Assembly (NCBI GenBank): GCA_015491735.1
Contig: WFVH01000022.1
Coordinates: 1 to 64,000 of the forward strand
DNA length: 64,000 bases
Reading direction: 5' to 3'
From: Gammaproteobacteria bacterium
Lineage (GTDB): Bacteria; Pseudomonadota; Gammaproteobacteria; Thiohalospirales; Thiohalospiraceae
Within the stretch, counting starts at the first letter, position 1. The number at the start of each line of letters is the position of its first letter. A program made the position numbers and the translations under genes. The notes under the pieces were generated by a model. It worked only from the letters and a program-made list of their open reading frames with translations. It had not been told where the DNA came from and did no database searches. Shown piece after piece: positions 5,620 to 14,100 of the stretch.

Positions 5620-8086
5620 CAAACCGGCAATAATCAATCCATCGGCTGCGGCCGAAATCCAAACACAGGGACTCACTTCCGAAGAGGCGGCGAAGCGTCT
5701 GCAGCAGTATGGCCCCAATGCGCTGGAAGAGAAAAAGCGCTCGGCCATTCTGCGCCTGCTGGGTTATTTCTGGGGTCCCATCCCCTGGATGATTGAGATA
5801 GCGGCTGTTCTCTCCGCTGTTGTCAAACACTGGGATGATTTCTGGATTATTGTTGCACTGCTGGTGTTCAATGCCGGTGTGGGATTCTGGCAGGAGTTCA
5901 CCGCCGGCAATGCCGTGGAGGCGCTGAAAAAACAACTGGCCATGAAGGCGCGGGTGTTGCGTGATGGAAACTGGCAGGAGATTGATGCCAAACTGCTGGT
6001 GCCCGGTGATGTGATCCGTATTCGTCTGGGAGATGTGATTCCGGCGGATGTGAAACTGATTTCCGGAGACTATCTGAGTGTGGATCAATCCGCCTTGACC
6101 GGAGAATCCCTGCCTGTCACCCGCAAGGTGGGTGACAATGCCTTCTCCGGCACGGTGGTGAAACGGGGTGAAGTGGTGGCCAGGGTGACGGCAACCGGGG
6201 CGCGGACCCGTTTCGGCAAGACCGCCGGTCTGGTGCAGCAGGCGAAAACCGTTTCCCACTTCCAGAAAGCGGTGCTGATGATCGGTGACTATCTGATCTA
6301 TGTCAGCCTGGCGCTGGTGGTGTTTCTGGTGCTGTTTCAGCTACATCGCAATGCACCCTGGCTGGAGCTGGTACAGTTTGCGTTGATCCTGACGGTTGCT
6401 TCTATCCCGGTGGCCATGCCGGCGGTTCTCTCCATGACCATGGCGGTGGGTGCGGCGGCACTCTCCCGGCGCAAGGCCATCGTCACCCGGCTGGAGTCCA
6501 TCGAGGAGATGGCCAGCATGGATGTGCTCTGTTCGGACAAGACCGGCACGCTGACCCAGAACCGGCTGACACTTGGCAAGATCGAGGTATTCAATAACAG
6601 CCATGAGCAGGGGGTACTGCTCGCGGCGGCGCTTGCCTCCCGGGAGGAGGATCGGGACGCCATTGACGAGGCGATACTGGAGGGGCTTGCCGATAAAAAA
6701 CAGCTTCAGGCATTCGAGCAGACCCATTTTGTCCCTTTCGATCCGGTACACAAACGCACCGAGGCCACGGTGACCGACCATCATGGTCACACCTTTCTGG
6801 TTACCAAAGGGGCACCCCAGGTGATCATGCGGATGTCCGCGCTGACCGAGGAGCAGAGGCACCGGGCACAGCGGGCGGTGGATGCATTCGCCGCAGAGGG
6901 GTACCGGGCGCTGGCGGTGGCACGCCGGGATCCGGATGTGAAGCAGTGGCAGTTCCTCGGTATTCTTTCACTGTTCGATCCACCGCGGGAGGATTCCGCT
7001 CAGACCATCGCCCGGGCGCTGGAGTATGGTGTGAGCATGAAGATGGTTACCGGTGACAACCTGGCCATCGCCAAACAGATTGCCGCCAAACTCGGGCTTG
7101 GCACCAACATCCTTTCCGCCAGCGCGCTCACATTTGACAAGGATGGCCATAGCGCTGCCGCCGATGGTGACCGGGTAGAGCGGGCAGACGGTTTTGCCGA
7201 GGTATTCCCCGAGCACAAGTTCGGAATTGTCAAACTGCTGCAGGCGCGCAACCATATCACCGGCATGACCGGCGACGGGGTCAACGATGCACCGGCATTG
7301 AAACAGGCCGACGTGGGTATTGCGGTCAGTGGCGCCACCGATGCGGCGCGGGCTGCGGCGGATCTGGTGCTTACCGCGCCAGGTTTGTCGGTGATCATCA
7401 GCGCTATCGAAGAGGCGCGGCGTATTTTTGAACGCATGAATGCCTACGCCATCTACCGGATCAGTGAGACCATCCGGATTATGTTTTTTGTTGTGCTGAC
7501 GATGGTCTTTTTTGATTTTTATCCCATCACGGCGATCATGATTATCCTGCTCGCCTTTTTCAACGATGTTCCCATTATGGCCATCGCCTATGACCATACC
7601 GGGCTGGAGAAAAAACCGGTGCGCTGGGATATGCGTCAGGTGATCACCGTGGCTACCTCCATGGGGGTGGTGGGCGTGATTGGTAGCTTCGGGATGCTGC
7701 TGCTCGCCATGGACTGGCTCAAGCTCGATGTGGCGCAGATCCAGACCTATATCTTTCTGAAAATGGCAGTAGCCGGCCACCTGGTGCTGTTTGTGGCGCG
7801 CACCAAAGGGTACTTCTGGCGGCGACCCTGGCCTGCTCCCATTATGGTTTGGTCGGCGCTGATCACCAAACTGGCGGCGACGGTTCTGGCCGCCTACGGA
7901 TTTGGCCTCATTACCCCGATCAGTTGGCCGGAAATTGCGTTGATCTGGGGGTACTCCATCGCTTCAGCGCTGGTGACCGATGTTGTCAAGGTACAGGTCT
8001 ATCGGCACTTCCAGCACCGTGCACCGCGGCATGAAAAATTTATTGCCCGGGTGCAGCAACCGTTGCACAGTTTTGGCCGGAAATAG
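5609..8086 (+). CDS. P-type proton-exporting ATPase (P3A, plasma-membrane type)
   Basis: The product is 825 residues from GTG 5609, which has AAGGA nine bases upstream; the longer frame from 5567 lies inside gpmA. Landmarks in order are the N-terminal cation-ATPase domain (GLTSEEAAKRLQQYGPNAL), TGES in the actuator domain (about 164), the phosphorylated aspartate in DKTGTLT (about 310), KGAP in the nucleotide domain, and GDGVNDAPALKQADVGIAV (about 555). The phrase after this (SGATDAARAAADLVL) and the helix YRISETIRIMFFVVL are typical of the P3A proton pumps of fungi, plants and some bacteria, rather than calcium or copper pumps. It should expel protons across the inner membrane at the cost of ATP. 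Ion choice is inferred from family resemblance. Confidence 0.88.
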   Translation: MTDDKPAIINPSAAAEIQTQGLTSEEAAKRLQQYGPNALEEKKRSAILRLLGYFWGPIPWMIEIAAVLSAVVKHWDDFWIIVALLVFNAGVGFWQEFTAGNAVEALKKQLAMKARVLRDGNWQEIDAKLLVPGDVIRIRLGDVIPADVKLISGDYLSVDQSALTGESLPVTRKVGDNAFSGTVVKRGEVVARVTATGARTRFGKTAGLVQQAKTVSHFQKAVLMIGDYLIYVSLALVVFLVLFQLHRNAPWLELVQFALILTVASIPVAMPAVLSMTMAVGAAALSRRKAIVTRLESIEEMASMDVLCSDKTGTLTQNRLTLGKIEVFNNSHEQGVLLAAALASREEDRDAIDEAILEGLADKKQLQAFEQTHFVPFDPVHKRTEATVTDHHGHTFLVTKGAPQVIMRMSALTEEQRHRAQRAVDAFAAEGYRALAVARRDPDVKQWQFLGILSLFDPPREDSAQTIARALEYGVSMKMVTGDNLAIAKQIAAKLGLGTNILSASALTFDKDGHSAAADGDRVERADGFAEVFPEHKFGIVKLLQARNHITGMTGDGVNDAPALKQADVGIAVSGATDAARAAADLVLTAPGLSVIISAIEEARRIFERMNAYAIYRISETIRIMFFVVLTMVFFDFYPITAIMIILLAFFNDVPIMAIAYDHTGLEKKPVRWDMRQVITVATSMGVVGVIGSFGMLLLAMDWLKLDVAQIQTYIFLKMAVAGHLVLFVARTKGYFWRRPWPAPIMVWSALITKLAATVLAAYGFGLITPISWPEIALIWGYSIASALVTDVVKVQVYRHFQHRAPRHEKFIARVQQPLHSFGRK

Positions 8087-8097
8087 ATAGAGGTTCC

Positions 8098-9195
8098 ATG
8101 ATGTTTATTGATACCCCTTTGTCGTTACTGCAAGCGCATAGACGACGGCCCTTCTTTGAAAAACAATCGGCTGGGGACAACAAGCATGGCACGTCTCTGC
8201 GTTGCGGCGCTTGGCAAGGATGTAAACCACTCCCTGCGAGCCGCGCCTTGATACGCGCCATGCTTGTTGTCCTGAAACCGGCAGTTTTGGTTGCCGGGTT
8301 ACTATTGGTGATGCTGGGGGGGTATCTGATGCCGGGATATGCCGCTGCACAATCCGATCCGCCGGATCTGCCATCGGGAAATGGAATCGTGGTGACCGGC
8401 TCCGTGGCTCTGGCAAACCTGATAACCCTGTGGGCAGAGGACTTTAGGGAGAGGAATCCTGCCGTTGTGATTACTGTCGCAGATCCGGGCACTGCAGTCG
8501 GTATTGAAGCGCTGCTCAACGGCAGTGCTGATCTGGTGTTGACCAGTATGCCGCTGACTCAGAGCCAGAAAAACCGTTTTTCCGAACGTTTTGGTTATCT
8601 GCCCAGCTATGTTCCCGTCGCCAGGGATGGGGTGGCTCTCTATGTCAATCTGCTCAATCCGTTGCAGGAAATAACCTTTTTACAACTTGATGCTGTCTAT
8701 TCTGCAACCCGTCGTTGTGGTGCCAGGCAGGCGATAAGAAAATGGAGTGATTTGGGTGTAAAAGGGAGTAGGGGGGAGCGTATGATTACACCGCTGGGTC
8801 TGACGAGTGATACAGGTGCTTACCTGTTGTTCAAGCATTTTGTTTTGTGTGATGGTGATTTTCGCGCTGATTTCCAGGCGCTGGCCGGTCCCGCCGCTGT
8901 GCAGGCTGCTCTGGCCGGTAATCCGGCCGCTATCGGTTTTTCCAGTAGCGCCTTGCGCTCGGCGGATGTACGGGCGGTGGCGGTGGCCCGGCGGGAGGGG
9001 GAAACGGCTTTACTTCCTTCGATCGAAACGATTCAAAACGGGCGATATCCCCTTACACGTACGCTTGGTATCATGCTCAATATTGCTCCGGACGAAAAAC
9101 CCAATCCGGGAGTGCAGGAGTTTCTGGATTACGTTCGTTCAGCTGCGGGACAGGCGATAGCAGCAAAGGCCGGATATGTGCCGTTACCCCGATGA
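8098..9195 (+). CDS. PstS-like periplasmic substrate-binding protein
   Basis: The frame has 365 codons. It resembles phosphate-type binding proteins: IVVTGSVALANLITLWAEDF, a second-lobe phrase with NGSADLVLTSMPLT, and a C-terminal IGFSSSALRSADVRAVAV. No pstC/A/B genes follow, so it may serve a distant transporter or sensing. The start is uncertain. ATG 8098 has AGAGG at good spacing but puts 54 residues before the signal peptide. ATG 8260 gives a normal signal peptide (MLVVLKPAVLVAGLLLVML, ending near AAA), though without a clear ribosome-binding site. Bases 8175-8305 are a mobile repeat, so the N-terminal coding sequence, including part of the signal peptide, derives from an insertion. Confidence 0.7.
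   Translation: MMFIDTPLSLLQAHRRRPFFEKQSAGDNKHGTSLRCGAWQGCKPLPASRALIRAMLVVLKPAVLVAGLLLVMLGGYLMPGYAAAQSDPPDLPSGNGIVVTGSVALANLITLWAEDFRERNPAVVITVADPGTAVGIEALLNGSADLVLTSMPLTQSQKNRFSERFGYLPSYVPVARDGVALYVNLLNPLQEITFLQLDAVYSATRRCGARQAIRKWSDLGVKGSRGERMITPLGLTSDTGAYLLFKHFVLCDGDFRADFQALAGPAAVQAALAGNPAAIGFSSSALRSADVRAVAVARREGETALLPSIETIQNGRYPLTRTLGIMLNIAPDEKPNPGVQEFLDYVRSAAGQAIAAKAGYVPLPR
8175..8305 (+). repeat. TTAACCCGGCC-family element inside a coding region
   Basis: A perfect 16-bp inverted repeat (GGACAACAAGCATGGC at 8175-8190, its complement at 8257-8272) encloses a segment that aligns with the element at 13739-13899: both have TCTCTGCGTTG, CTTG-CAAGG, AACCAC, CCTTGA and GTCCTGAA, then end in GCCGGGTTA. 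The right end here encodes the hydrophobic core of the signal peptide. Confidence 0.65.
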
Positions 9196-9317
9196 AGTAC
9201 CGGGGTTGCCAGACGTGGTAAAGATCTATTGCGGTGATGGAAAATCGGACTGTTTTTTTCTCGAATTTTTTTGTTAGATAGATGCGTTTACTAACCCGAA
9301 TATAAGTTACCCGGTAA

Positions 9318-9836
9318 TTACTCGGAACGAACAATCCTTTCTCCACATCGATTACAAAAATAGGCTGCTTTTTTACGGCATACCTTGTAATGACGGGATG
9401 CGCTCAGCTGGTGTGTGCTGCAACGGCAATAGTAGCTGAAGCGCTGCTGTCGTCTGACAGGGATACCGGTCAGATCATATTGCCCCGTTGCACGGGGCTC
9501 AACACCCAGCGCACGCATGATCGCCTGCCATTCTGCACCGTGCGGCCGGATATGCTGAAAACCATATAGCATATCGGCTGCGTAGTGTGCGACTTCGTGC
9601 GGTACGGTGGTTGCCATGTTGTCATCAAAATATTTTGCGAACAGATAGGGGTTGTAGCGGATGGTGCGTTTTCCCCGTTGTACACGATACATTCCGGCGG
9701 AACGCCCGGTCAGATCGAAAGTAACGGTGACGGGTTCGAGTTTTATCTGAAAAACTGTTTCAACACGCTTCAGGCAATCGGATGTTGCATCGCACACTTG
9801 CTGCTGCTGGTTTTTATCGATGGGTTTGATAAACAT
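9318..9836 (-). CDS. sprT: SprT-family zinc metalloprotease-like protein
   Basis: The product has 172 residues. The SprT-like zinc motif HEVAHY is at about residues 80-85 in TTVPHEVAHYAADML, preceded by the family phrase RTIRYNPYLFAKYF. The C-terminal third carries a zinc ribbon (YCRC, with VC then FCNRCGERI). Relatives include bacterial SprT and the DNA-protein crosslink protease domain of eukaryotic Spartan; the bacterial protein's substrate is not established. The gene stands alone on the minus strand between repeats. Confidence 0.88.
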   Translation of the reverse strand: MFIKPIDKNQQQQVCDATSDCLKRVETVFQIKLEPVTVTFDLTGRSAGMYRVQRGKRTIRYNPYLFAKYFDDNMATTVPHEVAHYAADMLYGFQHIRPHGAEWQAIMRALGVEPRATGQYDLTGIPVRRQQRFSYYCRCSTHQLSASRHYKVCRKKAAYFCNRCGERIVRSE

Positions 9837-9852
9837 TTATTGAAAGGATAAA

Positions 9853-10004
9853 GTAACTATTCAGCATAGTATGAAACAAGCCGGTAACTGTTCAGATTGC
9901 CCCTGAAATTCGTCAGTTCAAGGCGAAAAATGGGAGTTTACGCGTGTAAATGACCATTTTTCAACGCAGAAATGGCGGATTTCAGGGATGATCTGAATAG
10001 TTAC
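9853..10004 (+). mobile_element. 152-bp MITE-like element, copy 1
   Basis: It begins GTAACTATTCAGC and ends with that sequence's complement without the last base. A second inner start (GTAACTGTTCAG) is at 9884-9895. The core from CCCCTGAAAT to ATTTCAGGG is a long imperfect palindrome centred on TTTACGCGTGTAAA. This copy shows the most differences near its right end (GGGATGATCTG against GGGGTGAGCTG elsewhere) and is the only one without matching 8-bp flanks, so it is probably the oldest or its flank was rearranged. Confidence 0.85.
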
Positions 10005-10009
10005 ATTGA

Positions 10010-10122
10010 TATTAACCTGGCTGCAATATATGTCATATTCAGGGACTCGGGCACAGGCCATTTGATTATACATGACCGGATCGGGACGATTGAGCAAGAT
10101 AGTTGTTGTTGCCGGGTTAATA
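10010..10122 (+). repeat. TTAACCCGGCC-family element, short degenerate member
   Basis: It starts TATTAACCTGGC and ends GCCGGGTTAATA. The first 40 bases follow the left end of the element at 45608 (both have ATATGTC-TATTCAG-G-CTC). It lies five bases after 152-bp copy 1. The non-coding interval 9837-10303 consists largely of these two repeats; the rest holds nothing I can assign. Confidence 0.6.
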
Positions 10123-10303
10123 ACGGCTGGATTGCACGATAATGAAGCGTATCGAAATGACGCACAAGGCAGGCAACGCGAAAGCGCGTCCGGTTGAGGC
10201 AGTTATTATCTGTATTGGAGTGTTTCTCTATGAAAAACAGGAAACTGCCTTCCTGAACCAGGTTCTTCCTGCGGCTATCCTGATCCTGAATGCCACAAGA
10301 CAG

Positions 10304-10522
10304 TTATTCCTGCTTGTCCTCCAGCAAGCCGGTATGATCTATTAATTTGGCAAGATCTCCATCCATTTTTTTTAAATGTTTTTGCATGCGGTGAATATCG
10401 TTTTCATCCATGCGCTTTACGCCCAAGTGATACTCCAAATGGTCCAGAGCCACCGCTACATCTTTGTGTAAATCCTCAAGATCGGATTTGAGTTTGGTGA
10501 TGTCTTCTTTGATTATACCCAC
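10304..10522 (-). CDS. Small coiled-coil protein, unknown function
   Basis: A GTG at 10522 has GGAGGG about eight bases upstream; an ATG 15 bases earlier is the alternative. The product has about 72 residues, is highly charged, and carries heptad-like leucine spacing (ITKLKSDLEDLHKDVAVALDHLEYHL, then HRMQKHLKKMDGDLAKLIDH), so it should be a helical coiled coil. There is no signal peptide or membrane segment. It is isolated between mobile repeats. I do not recognise a family. Confidence 0.5.
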   Translation of the reverse strand: MGIIKEDITKLKSDLEDLHKDVAVALDHLEYHLGVKRMDENDIHRMQKHLKKMDGDLAKLIDHTGLLEDKQE

Positions 10523-10832
10523 AATGATGCCCTCCATCGGGTTGATACGGGGTGAGGTTGACAGGAAGCACCAACCGCTACGAGATACTAAACGAATAGC
10601 AGATTGCCCGTCATTCGTCAAACCGGCTGTCTCTGCGGGGTGGATCCAGCGTTACGCCACCCAGGTGAGCGTGTTCGGGAAAAACGAGGCCGATAATTTG
10701 TAACGCCTTGTTTCAGGCTGATAATTGTTTCAAATTATGCCGGGTTGATAACATCTGCTTGACTTTGTCTCAGGAGGGCCGCATATAGGGAAGCATGGGT
10801 ATGGAGCGCTGGCCTGAATACGAAAAAAGGAG

Positions 10833-10984
10833 GTAACTATTCAGCTCACCCCTGAAATCCGCCATTTCTGCGTTGAAAAATGGTCATTTACACGCGTAAA
10901 CTCCCATTTTTCGCCTTGAACTGACGAATTTCAGGGGCAATCTGAACAGTTACCGGCTTGTTTCAGACTATGCTGAATAGTTAC
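10833..10984 (-). mobile_element. 152-bp MITE-like element, copy 2 (inverted)
   Basis: Same element in the opposite orientation, with complete ends. It is flanked by a perfect 8-bp direct repeat AAAAGGAG at 10825-10832 and 10985-10992. The right duplicate is the ribosome-binding site of the Crp/Fnr remnant that follows, so the insertion hit directly upstream of that gene and duplicated its Shine-Dalgarno sequence. Confidence 0.92.
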
Positions 10985-10996
10985 AAAAGGAGAACC

Positions 10997-11232
10997 ATGC
11001 CCCCCGAATCCCCTTTTTGTCGATACCCTTTGCTGTTTCAAAGCGTCACCCTTGTTTGGTCAGCTTGAAGAAGCAGTATTGCGGGACATGTTGCGCCACT
11101 TCCGCCGGGAAACATGGAAAAAGGCCATTGTTCTATCGGAGTTTTCAGGAGCAGCGTTGTCCGCTACGAGACGGTGCTTGAATCCGGTCACTATCTGCGT
11201 ATCATCCGGTTTTCAGGTTGAACTCCTTTAAC
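10997..11232 (+). pseudogene. Frameshifted remnant of a Crp/Fnr-type regulator
   Basis: ATG 10997 has AAGGAG six bases upstream but reads only 23 codons. Removing one C from the run of six C after the ATG opens a second frame with PLFGQLEEAVLRDMLRHF and RRETWKK, which resembles the start of the cyclic-nucleotide-binding domain of Crp/Fnr regulators (P-L-F-x-x-L-x-x-x-x-L-x-x-M). The similarity fades after about 50 codons, another frame then gives RYETVLESGHYLRIIR, and no DNA-binding helix-turn-helix follows. The end overlaps the 3' end of the opposite gene. The family assignment is moderate; that the gene is broken is clear. Confidence 0.5.
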
Positions 11233-13694
11233 AGTGCCCGGGCAGCATGGTTCCCGGGATCTCTTTCCAGGACATAGCAAAAAGCATCGGTGGCTGCATC
11301 CATGGCGCCAAGCTCGAGATAGAATTTCCCGACCGCAATCACGGTAGCCAAATCTTCTGGCATTTTGTCCAGATAGTCATGATAGATACGCAGTGCTTCC
11401 GGTTTTTTTCCGGTGAGACGCAGAATATTGGCGTAGGAGGGCATGAAGGCTACCGATATTTTACTTAAAACTTCAAGCGCCAGCGTGGCCGTATCATAGT
11501 CATTCTGTCGCAAGGCAATATCGCTGACTCTGACAAGCACCTGAACGGGTGGTTCTTCCTCCACCATTTGAAGGTAGAACTCCATTGCCTTTTCGAGGTT
11601 GCCCTCCAGTTCGGACAGATAGCCTTCCGCAAGGGTGGTCAACCGGTGTGCCTCCTTCGAGTCCAGCTTTCTCAATCCGGCAATTGTACGTTTTATTCCC
11701 TCCCTGTTTCCCAACTGAAAAAGATGGTTGATTTTATGGAAGATACCGGTCAAATCTCGCTGAATACTCCTCAGTCTGTCAAGATAGGATGTTCCATCAT
11801 GAAACCCCTTGATGTCACTGGCGTTTTCCAACTGGTATTTAAACTCCTCTTCCAGCTCGGCCAGCAGCTTGTCAAACTGTTTCCCAGGTGTTGATTTATG
11901 CTGTTTTTTCCAGACCAGAGCGCGGCCAGGCTGGCTGTCCTTTCTCCACTGCCTGGCCAGAGCGGAAAAATCGGGGTTGTCTTTCAGCTCTTCGATTCGG
12001 GATATAACCCGTTTCCGGGCAGACTCCAGCAGTTCGATCAGTTCACTCGATGTTTGGTTATAGGACTCATAGTAGGTTTTCCCAACATGGCGGATTTCGT
12101 GGTCACTCCAGATACGATCGCGGTCTACGATACCCATTTCAAGGAAACCGTGGATACCATAGGTTTTTACCAGGCGGGATGTCGCCTTGTAACGGCTGTT
12201 TATTTTTTTTTCTATCTTCTCGATGCGCCGTTTCTGGATCAGCTTTTTCCCGTCGCTGATAACGGGAGAGCAGGTGTCATGATGGTATTTCAATGCCCTG
12301 GCGCTGAGGGTTTTGATGTTTTTCAGTTCACCGTCTGTTCGTGACAGCTCCTCCAGAATCTCCTGGTAATGCTGTAACCTCTCCTCTGTGCTCATCGCAT
12401 GAACTCTCAGGTGGATCTGTTTTTCACCTTTTTTCATAAGAGGAGGAAGGGGAATGTCACCGACAGGAACATGGGCGATGCTCTCCATTTTCGCCGCCCC
12501 CGGAGCCGGGTTGATGATCGTTATGCCTTTTTTTGCAGCCGGTTTCGCCAGGTTTTCAAAAACACTGGCTGACGCGGCCAGTGGAAAGGTGGTTTCAGCC
12601 ATGTGGCCGCTGTTCGTCTCTATACAGGTATCCACAGGAGAAAGCTGATGGCCGGTTTCATAGTCGAGGCTTCCTCGTGCATGGCTGTGCCCGTCTCGGT
12701 GGTAGCAGAAATCCACTCCCGCCAGGATGATCTGTGAAAACTCCATTTCCATGGCGAGTGACAGCGCGCTATTGGTCACCTGAATAGGGGCTACCGCGAT
12801 GTTGGGTCTGTTTTTTGATGTTTTCCAGGGAAAACGGTCGCCCAGATAAAGGCTTTTTCCCATCCACTGTCCGAGCAGTGGAGGATAGATATGGTTCGCG
12901 TTCACCAGGAGGGTGTTTTCGTGTTGGAACAGCATCTCCTTGCTTACCTCCATGTTGGCGGTCCACGGATCGATGGAGCACCAAATATCCGGCGTAATCC
13001 GTTCCTGCTGTAGCCTCCTTGCAATCCGGGATACAGCGATGATTATGAACCGGTCACTGTGCCGGTTCAGCCATGGAAGAAAATCATCGAGAGATGGGCC
13101 GCCTGCGAGCAGCACACAGGATTTACCCCTTCCCCAGCCCTGCATCATTTTTGCGGGGAGCAGGTTATCACCCACAGTCTCCAGTTGCCGCTGGATGAAT
13201 ATCTTTGACCCAAGTGACGCTTGTGCTGCATATTTTTGCTGGTTGAACTCTATCTGCAAGCGATGAAACAGCTCGGCGTAGCCGGCGTGATGAGCATCCA
13301 GAACAGCAATGGATCGAACGATCCGGGTTTTATTGATAAACAGATACCCTTGCAGTCCGAACCGGGTTGCCTGCTCTTCCCACTCATCGATGCCGCATAC
13401 CGTTATCTTGCTGTCTGTCTCCCATATAGGATTGGGAAGCTGTTCGATTACTCCGGGCAGTTCAACAAACAGAAAGCGGCTTCCCTTGGGAATGCCGGTT
13501 TTTTTGATGTAGTTGATGAGCAGTCCTGAGTCGGTTCCTGCGATGATATAAAAGGTATCGGGCGTTTTGAACGCATCACCAAAGGTTTTTCCGAATACGG
13601 CGGCAGAGCCAATCTGGTTGAAGCTGTGCGGGTTGATATCCGGGAGATAGCGATCGCCAAACTGGTTGGTTAAAAACTGATTCCTTGAAGACAT
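11202..13694 (-). CDS. Motility-associated (MAF) flagellin glycosyltransferase, DUF115 domain with C-terminal TPR
   Basis: The product has 830 residues. The central DUF115 (MAF_flag10) domain is marked by CVLLAGGPSLDDFLPWL (about 190-206), then DIWCSIDPW and the phrase IILAGVDFCYHRDG. MAF proteins in Campylobacter, Helicobacter and Aeromonas attach nonulosonic acids to flagellin. After a charged region (about 420-650) the C-terminal 150 residues form tetratricopeptide-like helices (LAEGYLSELEGNLEKAMEFY, and PEALRIYHDYLDKMPEDLATV). The gene is divergent from fliC, whose product is its likely acceptor. No sugar-nucleotide biosynthesis genes are nearby. It should act in the cytoplasm before flagellin export. 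Confidence 0.85.
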   Translation of the reverse strand: MSSRNQFLTNQFGDRYLPDINPHSFNQIGSAAVFGKTFGDAFKTPDTFYIIAGTDSGLLINYIKKTGIPKGSRFLFVELPGVIEQLPNPIWETDSKITVCGIDEWEEQATRFGLQGYLFINKTRIVRSIAVLDAHHAGYAELFHRLQIEFNQQKYAAQASLGSKIFIQRQLETVGDNLLPAKMMQGWGRGKSCVLLAGGPSLDDFLPWLNRHSDRFIIIAVSRIARRLQQERITPDIWCSIDPWTANMEVSKEMLFQHENTLLVNANHIYPPLLGQWMGKSLYLGDRFPWKTSKNRPNIAVAPIQVTNSALSLAMEMEFSQIILAGVDFCYHRDGHSHARGSLDYETGHQLSPVDTCIETNSGHMAETTFPLAASASVFENLAKPAAKKGITIINPAPGAAKMESIAHVPVGDIPLPPLMKKGEKQIHLRVHAMSTEERLQHYQEILEELSRTDGELKNIKTLSARALKYHHDTCSPVISDGKKLIQKRRIEKIEKKINSRYKATSRLVKTYGIHGFLEMGIVDRDRIWSDHEIRHVGKTYYESYNQTSSELIELLESARKRVISRIEELKDNPDFSALARQWRKDSQPGRALVWKKQHKSTPGKQFDKLLAELEEEFKYQLENASDIKGFHDGTSYLDRLRSIQRDLTGIFHKINHLFQLGNREGIKRTIAGLRKLDSKEAHRLTTLAEGYLSELEGNLEKAMEFYLQMVEEEPPVQVLVRVSDIALRQNDYDTATLALEVLSKISVAFMPSYANILRLTGKKPEALRIYHDYLDKMPEDLATVIAVGKFYLELGAMDAATDAFCYVLERDPGNHAARALLKEFNLKTG

Positions 13695-13738
13695 GTCAAA
13701 TATATAACGGGTTGTTTGTCTGTCGAATCAACATGCAG

Positions 13739-13899
13739 TTAACGTGCCAGCTTGAATGGCAAGTCATGCCCAGGCATTCAAGCGTCCTCCATCTCTGCGT
13801 TGTCACTCTTGCCAAGGGAACCACCATTGCCGGCGAGTGACTCCTTGACCTGGAGAACGCTTGAAGTCCTGAACACGATCTATATTGCGGCCGGGTTAA
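13739..13899. repeat. TTAACCCGGCC-family element between the MAF gene and fliC
   Basis: The right end reads GCGGCCGGGTTAA. The inner half (GGCGAGTGACTCCTTGA to GATCTATAT) aligns with the reverse complement of the element at 49072-49172 at about 80 percent, and CTGCGTTG with CTTGCCAAGG recurs in those at 8175 and 45608. The left end (TTAACGTGCC) is degenerate. A short hairpin CTTGAATG/CATTCAAG lies near the left end. Confidence 0.65.
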
Positions 13900-13967
13900 C
13901 AGGATAAACCCGGTTGGCGACGACATGCCTGGTTACCGGGTTAGCACCCTGCTGGAGGGTGTCTGGT

Positions 13968-13995
13968 TAAAGCAATTTTCTTCTGTTGCCGATAA
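13968..13995 (+). promoter_or_regulatory. Sigma-28 (FliA) promoter of fliC
   Basis: TAAAGCAA at 13968 and a perfect GCCGATAA at 13988 are separated by 12 bases, against the consensus TAAAGTTT-N11-GCCGATAA. Transcription should start near 14002, about 100 bases before the flagellin ATG. Confidence 0.75.
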
Positions 13996-14100
13996 GGTTC
14001 CCGGAGGCGGTGAATACGCAAATCTTGCCGTATATCCGCCAAGAATCAACCAGCAACTATCCGGCCTGATAGTGATCGGCCGGATGGAATGGAGAAAAAA

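Noticed and set aside
9301-9330. GGTAATTACTCGG near the sprT stop, similar to the relic end at 54784
   Set aside because: Too short and imperfect, with no neighbouring element sequence.
10142-10345. 67-codon plus-strand ORF between repeats
   Set aside because: No ribosome-binding site or family match, and its end overlaps the better-supported minus-strand coiled-coil gene.
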